Positions 19,700-32,100 of a DNA stretch of 64,000 nucleotides are shown one piece after another. The stretch is taken from positions 18,230,001-18,294,000 of the forward strand of contig NC_079879.1 of NCBI RefSeq assembly GCF_029227915.1. Direction: 5' to 3'. The position numbers and the translations under genes were made by a program. The DNA comes from Hydractinia symbiolongicarpus (taxonomy: Eukaryota > Cnidaria > Hydrozoa > Anthoathecata > Hydractiniidae). Positions within the stretch are counted from its first letter, which is position 1. Each line of letters begins with the position of its first letter. The notes under the pieces are model-generated. The model did no database searches, was not told the origin of the DNA, and was given only the letters and a program-made list of their open reading frames with translations.

Positions 19700-21074
19700 C
19701 AATTGATCAATTACTTGCAAAGCAAATTGTTTAACTTTCAACCATTTATTCGCTAAATGCAAATTTTTTAGCAATACACCTTTCCCGAATTTCATAAATT
19801 AAAATAATTATGACGTCATCCAAAATTTTAAAATGGTTCTATGCTCCTCAAATAAGGATATTCAGATAGAATATCAAATTATCATGACAAAACTGAAGTT
19901 TTTAGAGTAATATAATATTCTGGTTGGATTTTATTTAGATTTGAAGAAAATAATTATCTTTAACACAAGGCTATTCTTAGAAAGCTTGGCTATATGAAGG
20001 GTTAGGCCGTAACTTTCAACTCGGGTTTGAGGCACTTAACGAACAGAAATAATTACAAAATTACGTAATTTTTTCTACCTTTTGCTAAGGAACTTAGGGA
20101 TAAGAATTATTTTTAGTATCAACCCTTTTTTATTGAGTTTGACATAATTAGGAAATTCGGGAAAGGTCTATTGTTTAAAATTTTGGCTATTTTTGGGGCG
20201 AATGTTTAAATTTGGTATTGTTTATAAAAATTTGTATTTCAAATAATGTTGTGTAAATAAATTAACAAATCATTTTCCATTTTACTGTTATTTTGACAGT
20301 ACATGTATCTGATTTGATTGATTTACTCATTTATGGTTTGGATATGAAACTCTGATCCTTGCCATGTTGTTTATTCATTCATTTATGTTAGATTCATTTA
20401 CGTTAGATTCATTTTGTCCATGGTTCCATTACATTTATATCTTTTAAATTTTCAGTATATTTATAAAGATAGAAGATTCTGATTTGGTTACTATTGCAAT
20501 AACCTTCAATCGGCAAAAAACGTTATTTTGGTGTGTCATGCTGCATCAGGAAAAAGAATGAAGATTTTAGTTATTGATTGAATAACTTTCAATCTATAAA
20601 AAACATTATGACGGTGTTGTGTTGTCTTATTGCTGGTTTACAGCCTTGCTGATAAAGATTGTGAATAAACGTACTTTATGTTGTCATTTATTTTCATTTA
20701 CGATGAATTGCTCGGAATACTAACGTATATGGTGTTTCTAAGTAAGTCGGTTTTATGGCACACAACCCAAAAGTTCGACTAAGAATAATTTTTTTCTGAC
20801 TACGCCCCTGGTAGAGTGAATTGATTAACCCAAACTCACATTTCAAGCTCGTGTAAACAATCACATCGAGAGGAGGGTGTTTAGTGGCTACTACTTGAAA
20901 TAATAGTATTCTTTCAGCGACATTTCGAATCGCTTGGATGGGTGAGGCAAGTTAAAGAACCCTAACAGACACCTTATTAAGATTTTGTAATTATTTCTAT
21001 GGTATGAAACAAAGGCTGGGTCATCTATTACAGTTAATTTTTCAGAACTACGGAGTGTGAGAATAATAACATAC
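19700..21074 (-). other. NLR intron, right part
   Basis: AT-rich sequence with no gene that I can support. It contains short repeated phrases around 20340-20420 (attcatttatgttagattcatt). Confidence 0.55.
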
Positions 21075-21362
21075 CTTTACAAAGAATGTCCTTCATTTCC
21101 TGAATACGTTCTGCTTCGATTATTAAACCAAGCCAACCACAGCTCTTCAAGGTTTCATTCACTTTTCCACACAGATCGGCACAGCCCTTTCTTGAATACA
21201 AATCACTAATAAAATCTAATACAGCATACCGAGATTCTTTAATGTGCTCACAAAAGGCTTCTTCATGTTTGCTTTCGCAAAGTTGACTCAAGAAAAAACC
21301 CCGTTCTCTTTCATTTAGGGACAGTTGGTAAGCCAAGTAGGCAATGATGCGGTTTTCAAGTT
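21075..21362 (-). CDS. 96-codon helical (death-fold-like) exon of the NLR locus
   Basis: The exon is 288 nt, phase 1 at both ends, with acceptor ttatttcgacag and donor GTATGT. The product is helical: LENRIIAYLAYQLSLNERER, GFFLSQLCESKHEEAFCEHI, RYAVLDFISDLYSRKG, LCGKVNETLKSCGWLGLIIE. I do not recognise the exact family. Size, helix spacing and its position before a death-domain exon suggest a CARD/DED-like recruitment domain. Splicing to 9306 preserves the frame. It has no start codon, so at least one more 5' exon is missing from my list. Confidence 0.6.
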
Positions 21363-21417
21363 CTGTCGAAATAAAAAAGAATGTGCCTCAATTTTAAAAT
21401 TATGAAAATAAAAACTG

Positions 21418-22137
21418 TTAAAAAATTGTTAAATTAAAAACTGTTAAAAAATTGTTGAATTAAAAACTGTTAAAAAATTGTTGAATTAAAAACTGTTAAA
21501 AAATTGTTGAATTAAAAACTGTTAAAAAATTGTTGATTTAAAAACTGTTAAAAAATTGTTGAATTAAAAACTGTTAAAAAATTGTTGAATTAAAAACTGT
21601 TAAAAAATTGTTGAATTAAAAACAGTTAAAAAATTGTTGAATTAAAAACTGTTAAAAAATTGTTGAATTAAAAACTGTTAAAAAATTGTTGAATTAAAAA
21701 CTGTTAAAAAATTGTTGAATTAAAAACTGTTAAAAAATTGTTGAATTAAAAACTGTTAAAAAATTGTTGAATTAAAAACTGTTAAAAAATTGTTGAATTA
21801 AAAACTGTTAAAAAATTGTTGAATTAAAAACTGTTAAAAAATTGTTGAATTAAAAACTGTTAAAAAATTGTTGAATTAAAAACTGTTAAAAAATTGTTGA
21901 ATTAAAAACTGTTAAAAAATTGTTGAATTAAAAACTGTTAAAAAATTGTTGAATTAAAAACTGTTAAAAAATTGTTGAATTAAAAACTGTTAAAAAATTG
22001 TTGAATTAAAAACTGTTAAAAAATTGTTGAATTAAAAACTGTTAAAAAATTGTTGAATTAAAAACTGTTAAAAAATTGTTGAATTAAAAATTGTTAAAAA
22101 ATTGTTAAATTAAAAACCGTTAAAAAATTGTTAAATT
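21418..22137. repeat. 26-bp minisatellite, about 27 copies
   Basis: The unit gaattaaaaactgttaaaaa plus attgtt (26 bp) repeats head to tail almost without variation; one unit has aacagtt and the last units are degraded. The array begins 55 bp upstream of the acceptor of the 96-codon exon, inside the intron. Confidence 0.95.
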
Positions 22138-22139
22138 AG

Positions 22140-25100
22140 TGTTGCATACGGTATTGGCCATTGTGGTATTTAACATTATGGATGCAAATACTGGCTTACA
22201 TAGAGGATTCTTTCTGTTATGATTTTTAAGTTACTTGGTCTATTACTCATAATTATTTATTTTTATCTTTTATGGTCCAATCTCCTTCAATGAAACATCC
22301 AAGTGAGCTCAAAAGTTATGTTTCTTGTAAAAAAAAGGGCAGCTTATCATAAACCTCCAGATAGGAAAATAAAAGATTATATAACGCGTCTTGTACAGGC
22401 CTTATAAGAACACCTAAATAATAGCTAAGCCTGGAATTTGGCAACATTTACCCTCAATGTTTTTATAAAAAAACATGTATTTTGCTTTTCGTCTCCTTTA
22501 CATATGCAAAATTAATATGCAAGATCACCTATTTTGATAAAAAAACTTGAAATTTTATGATTGCCCGGAATAAGTCATCTAACTACTTATGTCATTATTC
22601 AGTAGTCATAAAAAATAGATAATCTGCAGGCCGACGCTAACCAATTGTTTAGCTTTAAGCTAATTTTGCTGCGAACGTTTTCATGGTATTTTGTGTTTTT
22701 GAACGTGTATTTTGCGGAACAAAAACGGCTATGAAAATGCATAGTCCAAATCAAAGTATGGTGTTGGATATCGGCAATAAAATTTCATTGTCTTACCATT
22801 TTTACTTGCGATGAATTGCAAAATGCTTGATATCGAAAATAAAATGTAAGAAGGCTTTTCATGACCACGAGGCAAATAATCAAAGCACAAATATTAAAAA
22901 TGGCAGCGTGTTAGCAATAAGCGAAAGTTTAGTTGATGCTAAGAGGTTTTTACGTTATGACAAAAACAAAAATGTGAGACGCTTGCGATGCTATTTATCT
23001 TCCGTTATTAAATTTATCCATGTGACAAAAAAAACAAAAGAGGAATTGGTTGAACATTAGTTGCAAATAAATGTTTATGCTATCCTACTATGTTTATGCT
23101 ATCCTACTATGTTTATGCTATAGTTATTCAGAAAGTTATACTTGTGATTTGGTCACACGTCATTATTTTTCTTAAAAAAAGTTGTTACATTTATTGCTGT
23201 TTAAAAATGTCCGTAACTTTGTTTTTGCGAGACATTCCTGTTTGGCATTTTCATAATCTATATGATTGTGATAAATGATCATTCGCGAAAGTTACTCCTC
23301 AACAAAAATTTTAGAAGAGGGTATTCACGAAAGTTACTTGCCTTGATTTCGTGATTTTTTTGACCCGCGAAAGTTTCTTCATTTAAAGTAGCTGTCCCAT
23401 TGTTTTGCGTGCATAGAAAGGTCTTCATTTAAACATATCCAACAAATTAAAAGCATTCTTAGATTAAAGATTAGAACAATTAATGACCATTGCTAAAAAG
23501 ATTAATTTTTTTTATGAAGAAAAAAGAATGCAAAAAATCCATTCTAAATACCTGGATAGTTGTCAATATGGTCATTTTCACCTGAGTGACTTCCACCATG
23601 AACGTTTAACTAAAGAGAAAAATTCATAATTTATTTTCAGAGCAGTCTATTTCCACGGTAGACTATTCATAAAGTTGCAGCAAGCAGTGTGGGATACCTC
23701 AAGTTTTATCCTCTTCGCATTGACTTCGTCATCCATGACAAATTGGTCATCCATGACAAAGTTTCCATTACATTAATTTCATGTTTTTTTTTCTCACTAA
23801 AATATAATAAGTAATTGATTCCTATTAAATGCCATGTAAAACTTGTGTCGCATTCACATTTTTGTCGGGTACTTGTTTATCAGGAAGTAGCAGTAAAAAT
23901 GGTAGTGTTTTTATATAAACATGTGGAGTACAAATATTCATTCCACTTAAAACGTCAGTAGTAATGATGAGATTTCTTAAGGTGTCTTTCTGCTAAATTT
24001 TTCTTTAAACATGTTCAAGGCTTTTTTTTGTCATATTTTAAGGTTCTTCACAGCACAGAAATTAGAGAAAACCGTTGACATTATTAAGGCAAATGAAACT
24101 ACAACGCAATTCCAATTTTTGAGAAGATTAAGACAGTCAGAACTGGACACAAAAGTTTTTAGATAAATTTTTAAGGTCGTTAACGTTTTTCATCCACAGA
24201 ATTATGTTTAAGGTTTTCAAGATCACTGTCCAATTATTACTAAGTTTTAAGATTTTTAAGGTCACCACGCCCGATTTTTAGGTTTTTAAGGCCCAGTTTT
24301 TACTACATAAATCTACTGTTTTTTTTAAAAAAAAATCCTTTTTGGCTTCAAATAATAGAAAATGAATCTCCGGCTTTCTCGGTAGGTATACCATTTAAAA
24401 AGTTTTAACAAGTATAAATGGCGCTGGAATATTTGTTCGTCTGTTTGCTCATTGCAATGACTGCAGTAACACAGAAGTAAAGAACTGTTTTATGATAAAA
24501 GAAAGAAATGAGGATGAGAAACCAATAGTAAATATTCAAACAAAATAAAATATCACGTGACCTCAAGGACATATTATGTTTTTAACACCATAAACGTTGT
24601 TGACAAGTCCTAATATTTCGCAATTTATACCGTTTTTCAAGAGCTTTTATATAGGAGACATAAAATAAAGATTGCTCAAGTTAAAATTAACATATATTAT
24701 ATCATTAAATGCAGTTCTAAGTAAATAAGAAGAAAAAAATAGTGAAAATCGTTTTTCAAAATGGAAAAATAATCCAAATATCGCAGGAATTAATTTTGCG
24801 AATTTCGCGAAAAGTAAGTTTCCCAATAATTTTCGCAAGAACTAATTTTCGCAAAATGAACAAAAATACGCGAAATTCGCTTCCTTGAAGTACCAACTGG
24901 TTTTTATAACCAGCTGAGCAGCTGTCTCGTTGTGATTTAACTTTCGAAGCATATAGACTCCAAACCACATTACTATTTTTTTGAACTCATTTTTATGACA
25001 TACTTTTAATTATCGTGTTTAGTTTTACAACGATCCAAAAAATATAAGGGTAAGCTTTTGTGTTTAAAGTCTTGTGTCATTGATATCTTATCAAAAATTA

Positions 25101-26505
25101 AAAAAGTACTAAATTATCTCAGTATACAATACAGCATTTGCAAAAAACTTACTCTTGTTCATAAAAACAAGATTTACTTCTACCTACGTATGTTTTAAAT
25201 GAAGGAAGTAAATTATAATATGACTAGATTTAGAAAATTTAATTCTCAAACGAAATATTTATATCTTCATGTTTATAAAGGGTTCTCACATGGAGGACAA
25301 AATATGTTTTAAGAGCTTGGTACTAAAACGTTAAAGTCGCTCAAAACCAGTTTTATTTTTATATGAACAGGTTAGTTTTAATTTTAAGGCGTAAAAACTG
25401 TTCTACGCTAAACCGTCGTTTAACCAATTTTAAGAAACAAATCAGTTTGATTCTTAAAACATGTTTAAGCTGAAGACGCCACCTGCTCTATTGTTTTGTC
25501 GTTAGTTCTGGTTTTAAAAATGGCATAATTATATTATTCACCTTATGTACATATTTTGTGTTTTGTAGCTAAGAAACAGTGCAAAATAGATAAATTCTTT
25601 AAAAATTCAACAAATCAACGTTTAGATTTAACATCTTAGAAAATAATTTCTCTCTATGTAAACATACCTGTTTTAAAGACATTTTATTTTCGTTGTGAGA
25701 GTCTTAAACTATTTTGTCGTCCATGTGAAGCCAGCTTTAAGAACTTTGAAATACTAATAATGTAGAACAAAGATGAGAACAGTTTTTCTTGTCTTAACAA
25801 TTGTGAGACGCTCTGCAGAAATTCTAGGTTTTATTATTATTATATAAATGCAAAAAAATATCATTACACCTAACCTTGCCACGGAACCTACTTCCGTTTA
25901 GATAAAAATACTGAACAGACCCTGGAAGAGCACACCCGCCAAATAAATAACGATTTGGTGACTTTTTATGCCATTTTTGTATCACTATCTACGATTTTAA
26001 TAACCTACAAAAGGTACCTAGAGTCTAAGTGAATTTAAAATTAATAACCAACATAAAATATATATATAAAAAAAATTATACTATATAAAACACTTAAGTC
26101 TCATCAAAGTAGAAATTGTAAAGTTGAGTTTTGTATATTTTGTTTCTGTCCCCGTGCTTTCCACTTTTCATAGTACCTTGTACGCAGAAGACTAAAGTGC
26201 AGTTTCACGTGTAAGTTTGTACCTTTTGCAATGTACAAACTTAGAAACATATCGCAATACCTAGACCTAACCAACATCACATTTGTCGTAAAGTAAACGT
26301 TACTTCGTTTTATTCTCAATTCAATGCAGAAGTACAAATTATACATATATATAAGAAGCATTGCTTTAAGAAAAAGTTGCAATCCAAACAATGTACGTAA
26401 ATCTTGAAATCAATTTAATTGTAGAATGTCATCACAAAAAATTGTGGCCAATCTTCTAGTCGAGTTGATTTGCATTTAGACAAATAATTCCTAGCTGTTG
26501 TACTA
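22140..26505. other. Long non-coding stretch
   Basis: No supported gene. It holds a 19-bp tandem repeat (tgtttatgctatcctacta, 23070-23119, about 2.5 copies), copies of the dispersed cgcgaaagtt motif (23280-23395, 24785-24870) and a run of phrases of the form aaggttttt(c/a)aag (24000-24310). Small open frames look random. Confidence 0.5.
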
Positions 26506-27131
26506 TCAATTTCCCTCAAGTTCTTGAATGACGTCCCTAATGTATTTACTAACATCCCTTCTCTGCAATCTCTCACAAGCAGTTGCAAACTGGTTTAATG
26601 TCAAAGTCGGTTTTGAATATTGCAACAACTCAAGCAGCTTCAAAGTTGGCGAGTAGCTATTCTGGCCTTTAATTGTTGTCGCAAAATTTGAAATGTCGTG
26701 CGTGCTGTAATTAAATTCGTCTGCAAATGAACGCCAATCAGAGATACCAGCTACCTGCTTGTTTAGCATGTTAGTGATTTTCTCCAAATGTTCGTGGTCA
26801 ATATTTCGGAGCTGTTCATTTACATCAATTTGATTGTCGCGGATGTACAACGCGATGTCATTTCTATCAAGATCTTTGGCAACTACCCTGAACCGTTCTA
26901 CAGTAATTTCTGGGTGTTTAATGGCCAAAGATTGCAGTAAAGCCATAGCTGGACTCCCTCCTCCTGCGTAATGCAACCGCAAACTATCAACACGTGCTGA
27001 TAACTCTCTGTCATCTAGGCACAATTGGTGACCAATATGCATCCAATTTTTGATTCCTGCACCGTGATCTGGATCCAAGTAAGATTGCAGCCTCTTTTTG
27101 TGCTTCAGTTTCAATTTGGATAACGTCAAAC
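26506..27131 (-). CDS. Tandem double death-domain protein, terminal exon
   Basis: A 208-codon terminal exon with its own stop codon, acceptor gtactaag, entered in phase 1 like the NACHT exon. Death domain 1: IKNWMHIGHQLCLDDRELS, SPAMALLQSLAIKHPEITVE, LDRNDIALYI. Death domain 2: ISDWRSFADEFNYSTHDIS, LLELLQYSKPTLTLNQFAT, RRDVSKYI. Both show the six-helix death-domain layout with the conserved Trp and the C-terminal R(R/N)D. The product could be an adaptor or decoy that pairs with NLR death domains. It is the end of a separate gene or an alternative 3' end of the NLR locus; only transcripts can decide. Confidence 0.82.
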
Positions 27132-27712
27132 CTTAGTACAAAATAACAACTGAACGTGAGACAGGATATCATAAAATATTTCATAAACACAATTTTAATT
27201 TTTAATAACAGAATGTTCTAGTTAATATCAAGTGTTTTTTTTTCACTCCTAAATAGTTTAACTTTAGATGAAAAACTGCTAAAGCCAAAATTGTTATTTC
27301 ACTAAAAACATTCTCGGCCTTCTACACAGACTTTAACCATGTGTATGTTTTAAGTAAGGTTTACAGAAGAGAGATAAATCCTTTCTCACTTATACATATA
27401 CATGGATTTAACCTTTATCTTACCGGAGTGAACACTAGCCTTTTTCATTGGGGAGATAAAGATAAGAAAAACATGAAGAAACTTTTTAATACTTTACCCA
27501 CTAAAAAAACTCACCGCACAAATTATGCAAAAATAAACCTGAAGATAGGCATAATTTATTGATAGGATTTTAGAAAATTACAGGTAATGCAGGAGTTTGA
27601 GACAATGTAGTATAAAAAATGCATAGCCCTGAGGAGTTATGGCAGTTAAGATGTCACGCACTGAAACTGATTCAGCAGACTCCTGCAGTCATGCCAAGGG
27701 AAATACACGCAC
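27132..27712 (-). other. Intron before the double death-domain exon
   Basis: AT-rich, with no other coding signal. Confidence 0.5.
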
Positions 27713-27772
27713 CTTCATCCACCGGCTGCCTTTCAGGTTGCCTCTCTTGTATTTGGTTATTCCCCACATTAA
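27713..27772 (-). CDS. Possible 20-codon linker exon
   Basis: Acceptor tatttttgtttag and donor GTGCGT enclose 60 nt, phase 1 at both ends, encoding NVGNNQIQERQPERQPVDE. The length is a multiple of three and the phases match the neighbouring death-domain exons, so it could be an optional linker. Short length makes this tentative. Confidence 0.35.
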
Positions 27773-29688
27773 CTAAACAAAAATAGGCAGATAGTGGCTG
27801 TTTTGAAAAAGAAGGAATATAATTTTCAATTTTAAATGTTAAAAAACTGAAATATTCAGATGTCAAACTTTTCATTGTTGAACTAATGAAATATTTTAAC
27901 TGCTTGGTTCATTTTACTTGTGCAGAATTATTATTTGAATCATCAATTTCACTTTTGAGCATACAACTTTTTGTGCAAAACTTTTGTGTGTAATTGTTGT
28001 ACTAATTTTTGTGTGAATGGGCGAAATTTATAAATAACCTGCTAGTCATTGAAAAGTATGTAATTGAACCAAAAACATTCTCCACCACAGTTCATATCAT
28101 AGTTCCTGTTTTCCTGATTTTGTCCATTTTCAAAGAAGTTTGAAATTCCATGCATACTTTATTAGAGAATCACTGGTTTATACCAATTTATGTGCTCTGC
28201 TAAATTTTGAAAGTTTTAAATGTATACCTTTAAATTCCTTTTTCCTGGTTTATCCTGCCAAGCTCGAGGTTTCCGATGGCTGAGGGTCAAATTGGAACAA
28301 ATTAGTACCTGGTGAGCTTAACTGCAAAAGTTACCTTTAACCTAACTTACTTTTTAGGACAACATCCCCTAGCAACAAGTTCTTTTCTTATCACTAGATT
28401 TTTTGTAAAGTTGTTACTATATATAATTGTCTAATTAGTTTTTACAAATGAAAATAAAATCTAGGTGCACATTTCGTTTTCTCCCTACGGATTCCAATGC
28501 TACACAGAATTGTGATAATATTACCGTGGAGCAAAATCTGGTAGTAACCAACACATGGCAACGCAATGAATTTTTCCATGTGGAAAACTTTAAGGAAACT
28601 ATTTTTGTTATTTATGTATATATTTTTGCATAGCATCAAGAAACATTTTATGCAAACATTAATTGTGGGTGTACAATATATTTAGTTTGGTGGTTAGTGT
28701 CACATTTTACTCACTTAGTACATACTTTACAAATATGTGTTAAATATCTTCCAACATACGAGTTACTTGCATTGTTTATTAAACTTAAAGATAATAGGCA
28801 ATTATATAAGGTCAAAGCAAAAAATGATTCAGTTATTTTTTCTGTGAAATGTTCAAAATGTTTTTTAAAACAATGAGCGTTATCAACGGCAACAACCATT
28901 ACCCTCATAAAATCAAAATTGGAGACTCAAGCGAACGCACCCTGAGGCAGGCTGGCTCCATTCAAAAGGATTATAAAAATCGATATAACCGTTTGTTTAC
29001 TCATAAGTAAGTTACATTTATATTTAGCATAACTTTTTGTATCAACAGATAATTTCCTAAAATTTCCTACAAAGATGCTAAACATGTGTACATAACTGGT
29101 AGCTACCTCAAAATATTTCAAAACTTTGGAACTGACATTTATTTCTTAAACTACGTTTATCATATCGATATGCAAAGTTATATGACATTGGTAATGCAAC
29201 ACATCTCTGTTTTCTGTTTGATTTTCATCAAATAAAAGCTCTGTGATTGATTTTATTATCACTGTTTGGTCTGTTTGTTTACATGTTGCCATACCTCTCC
29301 GCTTAAATCACGTGACTATGTTGTTTTATTGCGTGATCCCTGCTGCTGACATCAGCAAGCTGAGACCGTCATTGCTATAATGGGCCTAATTGACAAGGTC
29401 ATTGAACATCTAATGCATACAGCAAGTGTAATCCAACAATAAAGGTCCATGCAGAGCCTTCTATAATAATACCTATAGGAGGATATCCCCTAGATGATAC
29501 ATTTTGATTTTGTGTACGAACGTCTTAATTTTGGAGAAAAATATGCAAATCATGATATAACCCTAACTCACTCCAAGTCACCAGATAATGCACCTACGCA
29601 CATTTTTAAAATTTTAGCCCTAAAAGTGACTTTTTGTTCGATTATAAAAAATTCATAATAAAAAAATAATAAAAGCATTAAAAAATAC
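27773..29688 (-). other. Intronic, no gene seen
   Basis: AT-rich DNA with random-looking short frames, between the putative linker exon and the death-domain exon at 29689. Confidence 0.5.
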
Positions 29689-29976
29689 CATTAAAAACAT
29701 CTAACAATATATCATTCCTTTGCATTCGCATTAATATGATTTTCACCATTCCAACTGTGATTTCCACATCAGATATTTGATCCCAAACTTTAAACACTGC
29801 AAAACATTTTTCTTTCGCATTTTGAAAAGTTCTTTCAATATTTTCAATTTCATGCGATGGCATAGAAGGTACCTTCCGAGCAAAGCTGAGCCAGTCATCA
29901 TTTAGCCGTGTAGCTATGTTATCAATTTCTTTAGGCGAGATCGGTTTTTCATCCCTTATTGTTAAAGTAGCAAGGC
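29689..29976 (-). CDS. Death-domain exon (upstream)
   Basis: 288 nt, phase 1 at both ends, acceptor tttttaccatag and donor GTATTT. The 96 residues give a clear death domain: IATRLNDDWLSFARKVPSMP, HEIENIERTFQNAKEKCFAV, FKVWDQISDVEITVGMVKI, ILMRMQRNDILLDV. The length is identical to the 21075 exon. It can splice in frame to the linker, to the double-death terminal exon or to the NLR exons downstream. There is no start codon in the exon; the 5' end of the gene is upstream or outside the recognised exons. Confidence 0.78.
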
Positions 29977-30322
29977 CTATGGTAAAAAATACATTTTTAT
30001 AAGGCCTTTGAGGGTAAGGGCATAATTTAAAATGGATTACAAAACCATAAAACTACGAATTTCAGTAAGTTTGAAAAATAAAAGGGGACACAGGAAAAAT
30101 CTTGTAAGCTTATTAATGTACGCTGTTTGTTTTTCTCTAAAAATTTATGTTGCATATTTTTACAGATGTTCCTGGTTTATCTAATGTTTACATTTGAATG
30201 GTTTACATGTTTTACTTCCTTATACTTCAAAAAACCAGAAGCACAACACGTGCATTATTTTCTACATTGCGGTTACAAGTTTAAGGCAAATTAACTTTAA
30301 AATAAACAAGTGAAAATAACTG

Positions 30323-30374
30323 AAGTCTTCTCCTGTTAAGGGACCACTAAGTCTTCTTCTGTTAAGGGACCACT
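30323..30374. repeat. Two copies of a 26-bp unit
   Basis: aagtcttctcctgttaaggg plus accact occurs twice in direct succession with one difference (ctcc/cttc). Confidence 0.85.
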
Positions 30375-30659
30375 AGGGCCTAAATTGTGCGAATATTCAA
30401 AGCTAAATCAACCCATTGTTTAAGAATTACCGGGTTGATGACAGCACCCAAACACAACCTGATTCCTTCTTTGGAAGCACAAAGTAGCGGTTTAGTGCTT
30501 ATCTGTGTCATTTCCAATTTTCACAAAAACAATCCCCATCCAAAACCATCCTATCTTACAACAACATGTAAATGGTTTTTAGCGGCTTTCATGATGTACA
30601 CAGAGTTTGACATATGTCATTGTCAACATCATCAATCTTTGTTTAAAATCTGTTTTCCA

Positions 30660-31330
30660 TACTACCAGTAACTATTAAGTAACAACACTTTCTTACTTAA
30701 TCATCCTCCTCCATCCTCTTTAATTGTTCCGACTAACTCAAACTTCTGTTGTGACATCTCTAATGCTACACATATCTATGTTGCTTCTTAGCTCATCCGA
30801 ACTTTTTCTGTCTCTAGAACCGGTCTTACACACCCAACTAAACATATTTTCGTATCTTTTTTTCTATATGGTCAGGACCTTCCTGTTTCACTGCATATGT
30901 TTTGCTACCATACAACATAACACTTCTTACACAGGTCTTAAACAACCTACCTTTTCCCTCAATCAATTTCCCTCAAGACTCTTTTTAGTTGACAAGAGTA
31001 ATAACTCCTTACACTTTTCCAAGCAGAATCTATGTACACCAACATTTATTCTTTAATTAAAGTAATCCTTAATCCAGGCACAACTTCTAGCATTGTTGTA
31101 CATAGCCTGAACAACTAGCCTCTCATCTACAACTAATTTTCTTATAGACCACTCAATAAGTTTACATAGCACTCCACCAAAAGCTTTCTTTAAATGAAAA
31201 AATGGAGATTCTTCCCCTTTCTTAAACAACTTTCCTGAAACTGCCCCCCAAAAATTTTGCATCTGGAACAAAACCGAATCGCACCATTACTGATCATTGC
31301 CTTTTTCAATGATTTTTATTATCATCAATC
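30660..31330 (-). pseudogene. Degenerate non-LTR retrotransposon fragment
   Basis: Minus-strand pieces resemble the reverse transcriptase of the better copy at 32.1-35 kb: FHLKKAFGGVLCKLIEWSIR against DLEKAFDRVPHKVIWWAMR, followed by VVDERLVVQAMYNNA against GVDEWLVSMVHSMYSNA. The 30680-31050 part matches the C-terminal end of that ORF in broken frames. Much more diverged than the other copies, so an older insertion. Confidence 0.7.
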
Positions 31331-31334
31331 AACT

Positions 31335-32100
31335 TTAACCCTCTATAGTTATATCTTATTTTAAGGCATCACCTTGACTTTGAAACAATTGACTATTACA
31401 ACAATTAACCATCACACTTGACAGCCTCTTACTTGCATCCCTCAAAATTATCCAAGTTCCCAACGGCAATCAGTCAGCAATAATTTGCCAACACAAATAT
31501 GTAAAACGTTAGCGGTTGCATGAAAATTCGATATGACGTGAATGATTGCAATCACGAACTGTGTTTTCCTGCAAAGAAAAACAACCTAAAATGTGACAGA
31601 GAATAAAATAATTGCTAAGAGCGTAGTTATGTTTCCTCATACATGGTGTATACAAGAACTTAAACAAGTTAGTCCACTTTTTCACAAAGTTGGGCGTTAA
31701 AACTACACAAGGGGTTAAAGGGCATTCTTTATTAAGCGCCGAAAAATGGCATTTATAAAATGGGTAAAAAACCAAGACAAAGAAAATCAAGCAGAAACAG
31801 GTCTATCTATTAGCCATTTTTATACGAAATTTAAAAGCAGGTTGTTTCATAAAGTGATCACTTTATGAATACATCCTTTATAAAGTCAAATTTTTTGCAT
31901 GCTTCACAATAAAATCTTTTGAGTACTTTTCATAATATTTCATAACACTGTCTATCGATAAACAAGATTCACCAGAAAATAGGATTTTCTGAGGACTTTT
32001 AAAGCAAACCAATTTTTCAGGCAAAATCATTAATTTAAAAAGAGCAACTTTTCATTCACTTTAAATCTGCCTGGAATTTAAAAACTTGCAGTACTAGGCA
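31335..32100. other. Spacer between LINE copies
   Basis: No gene seen; short AT-rich open frames only. Confidence 0.5.
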
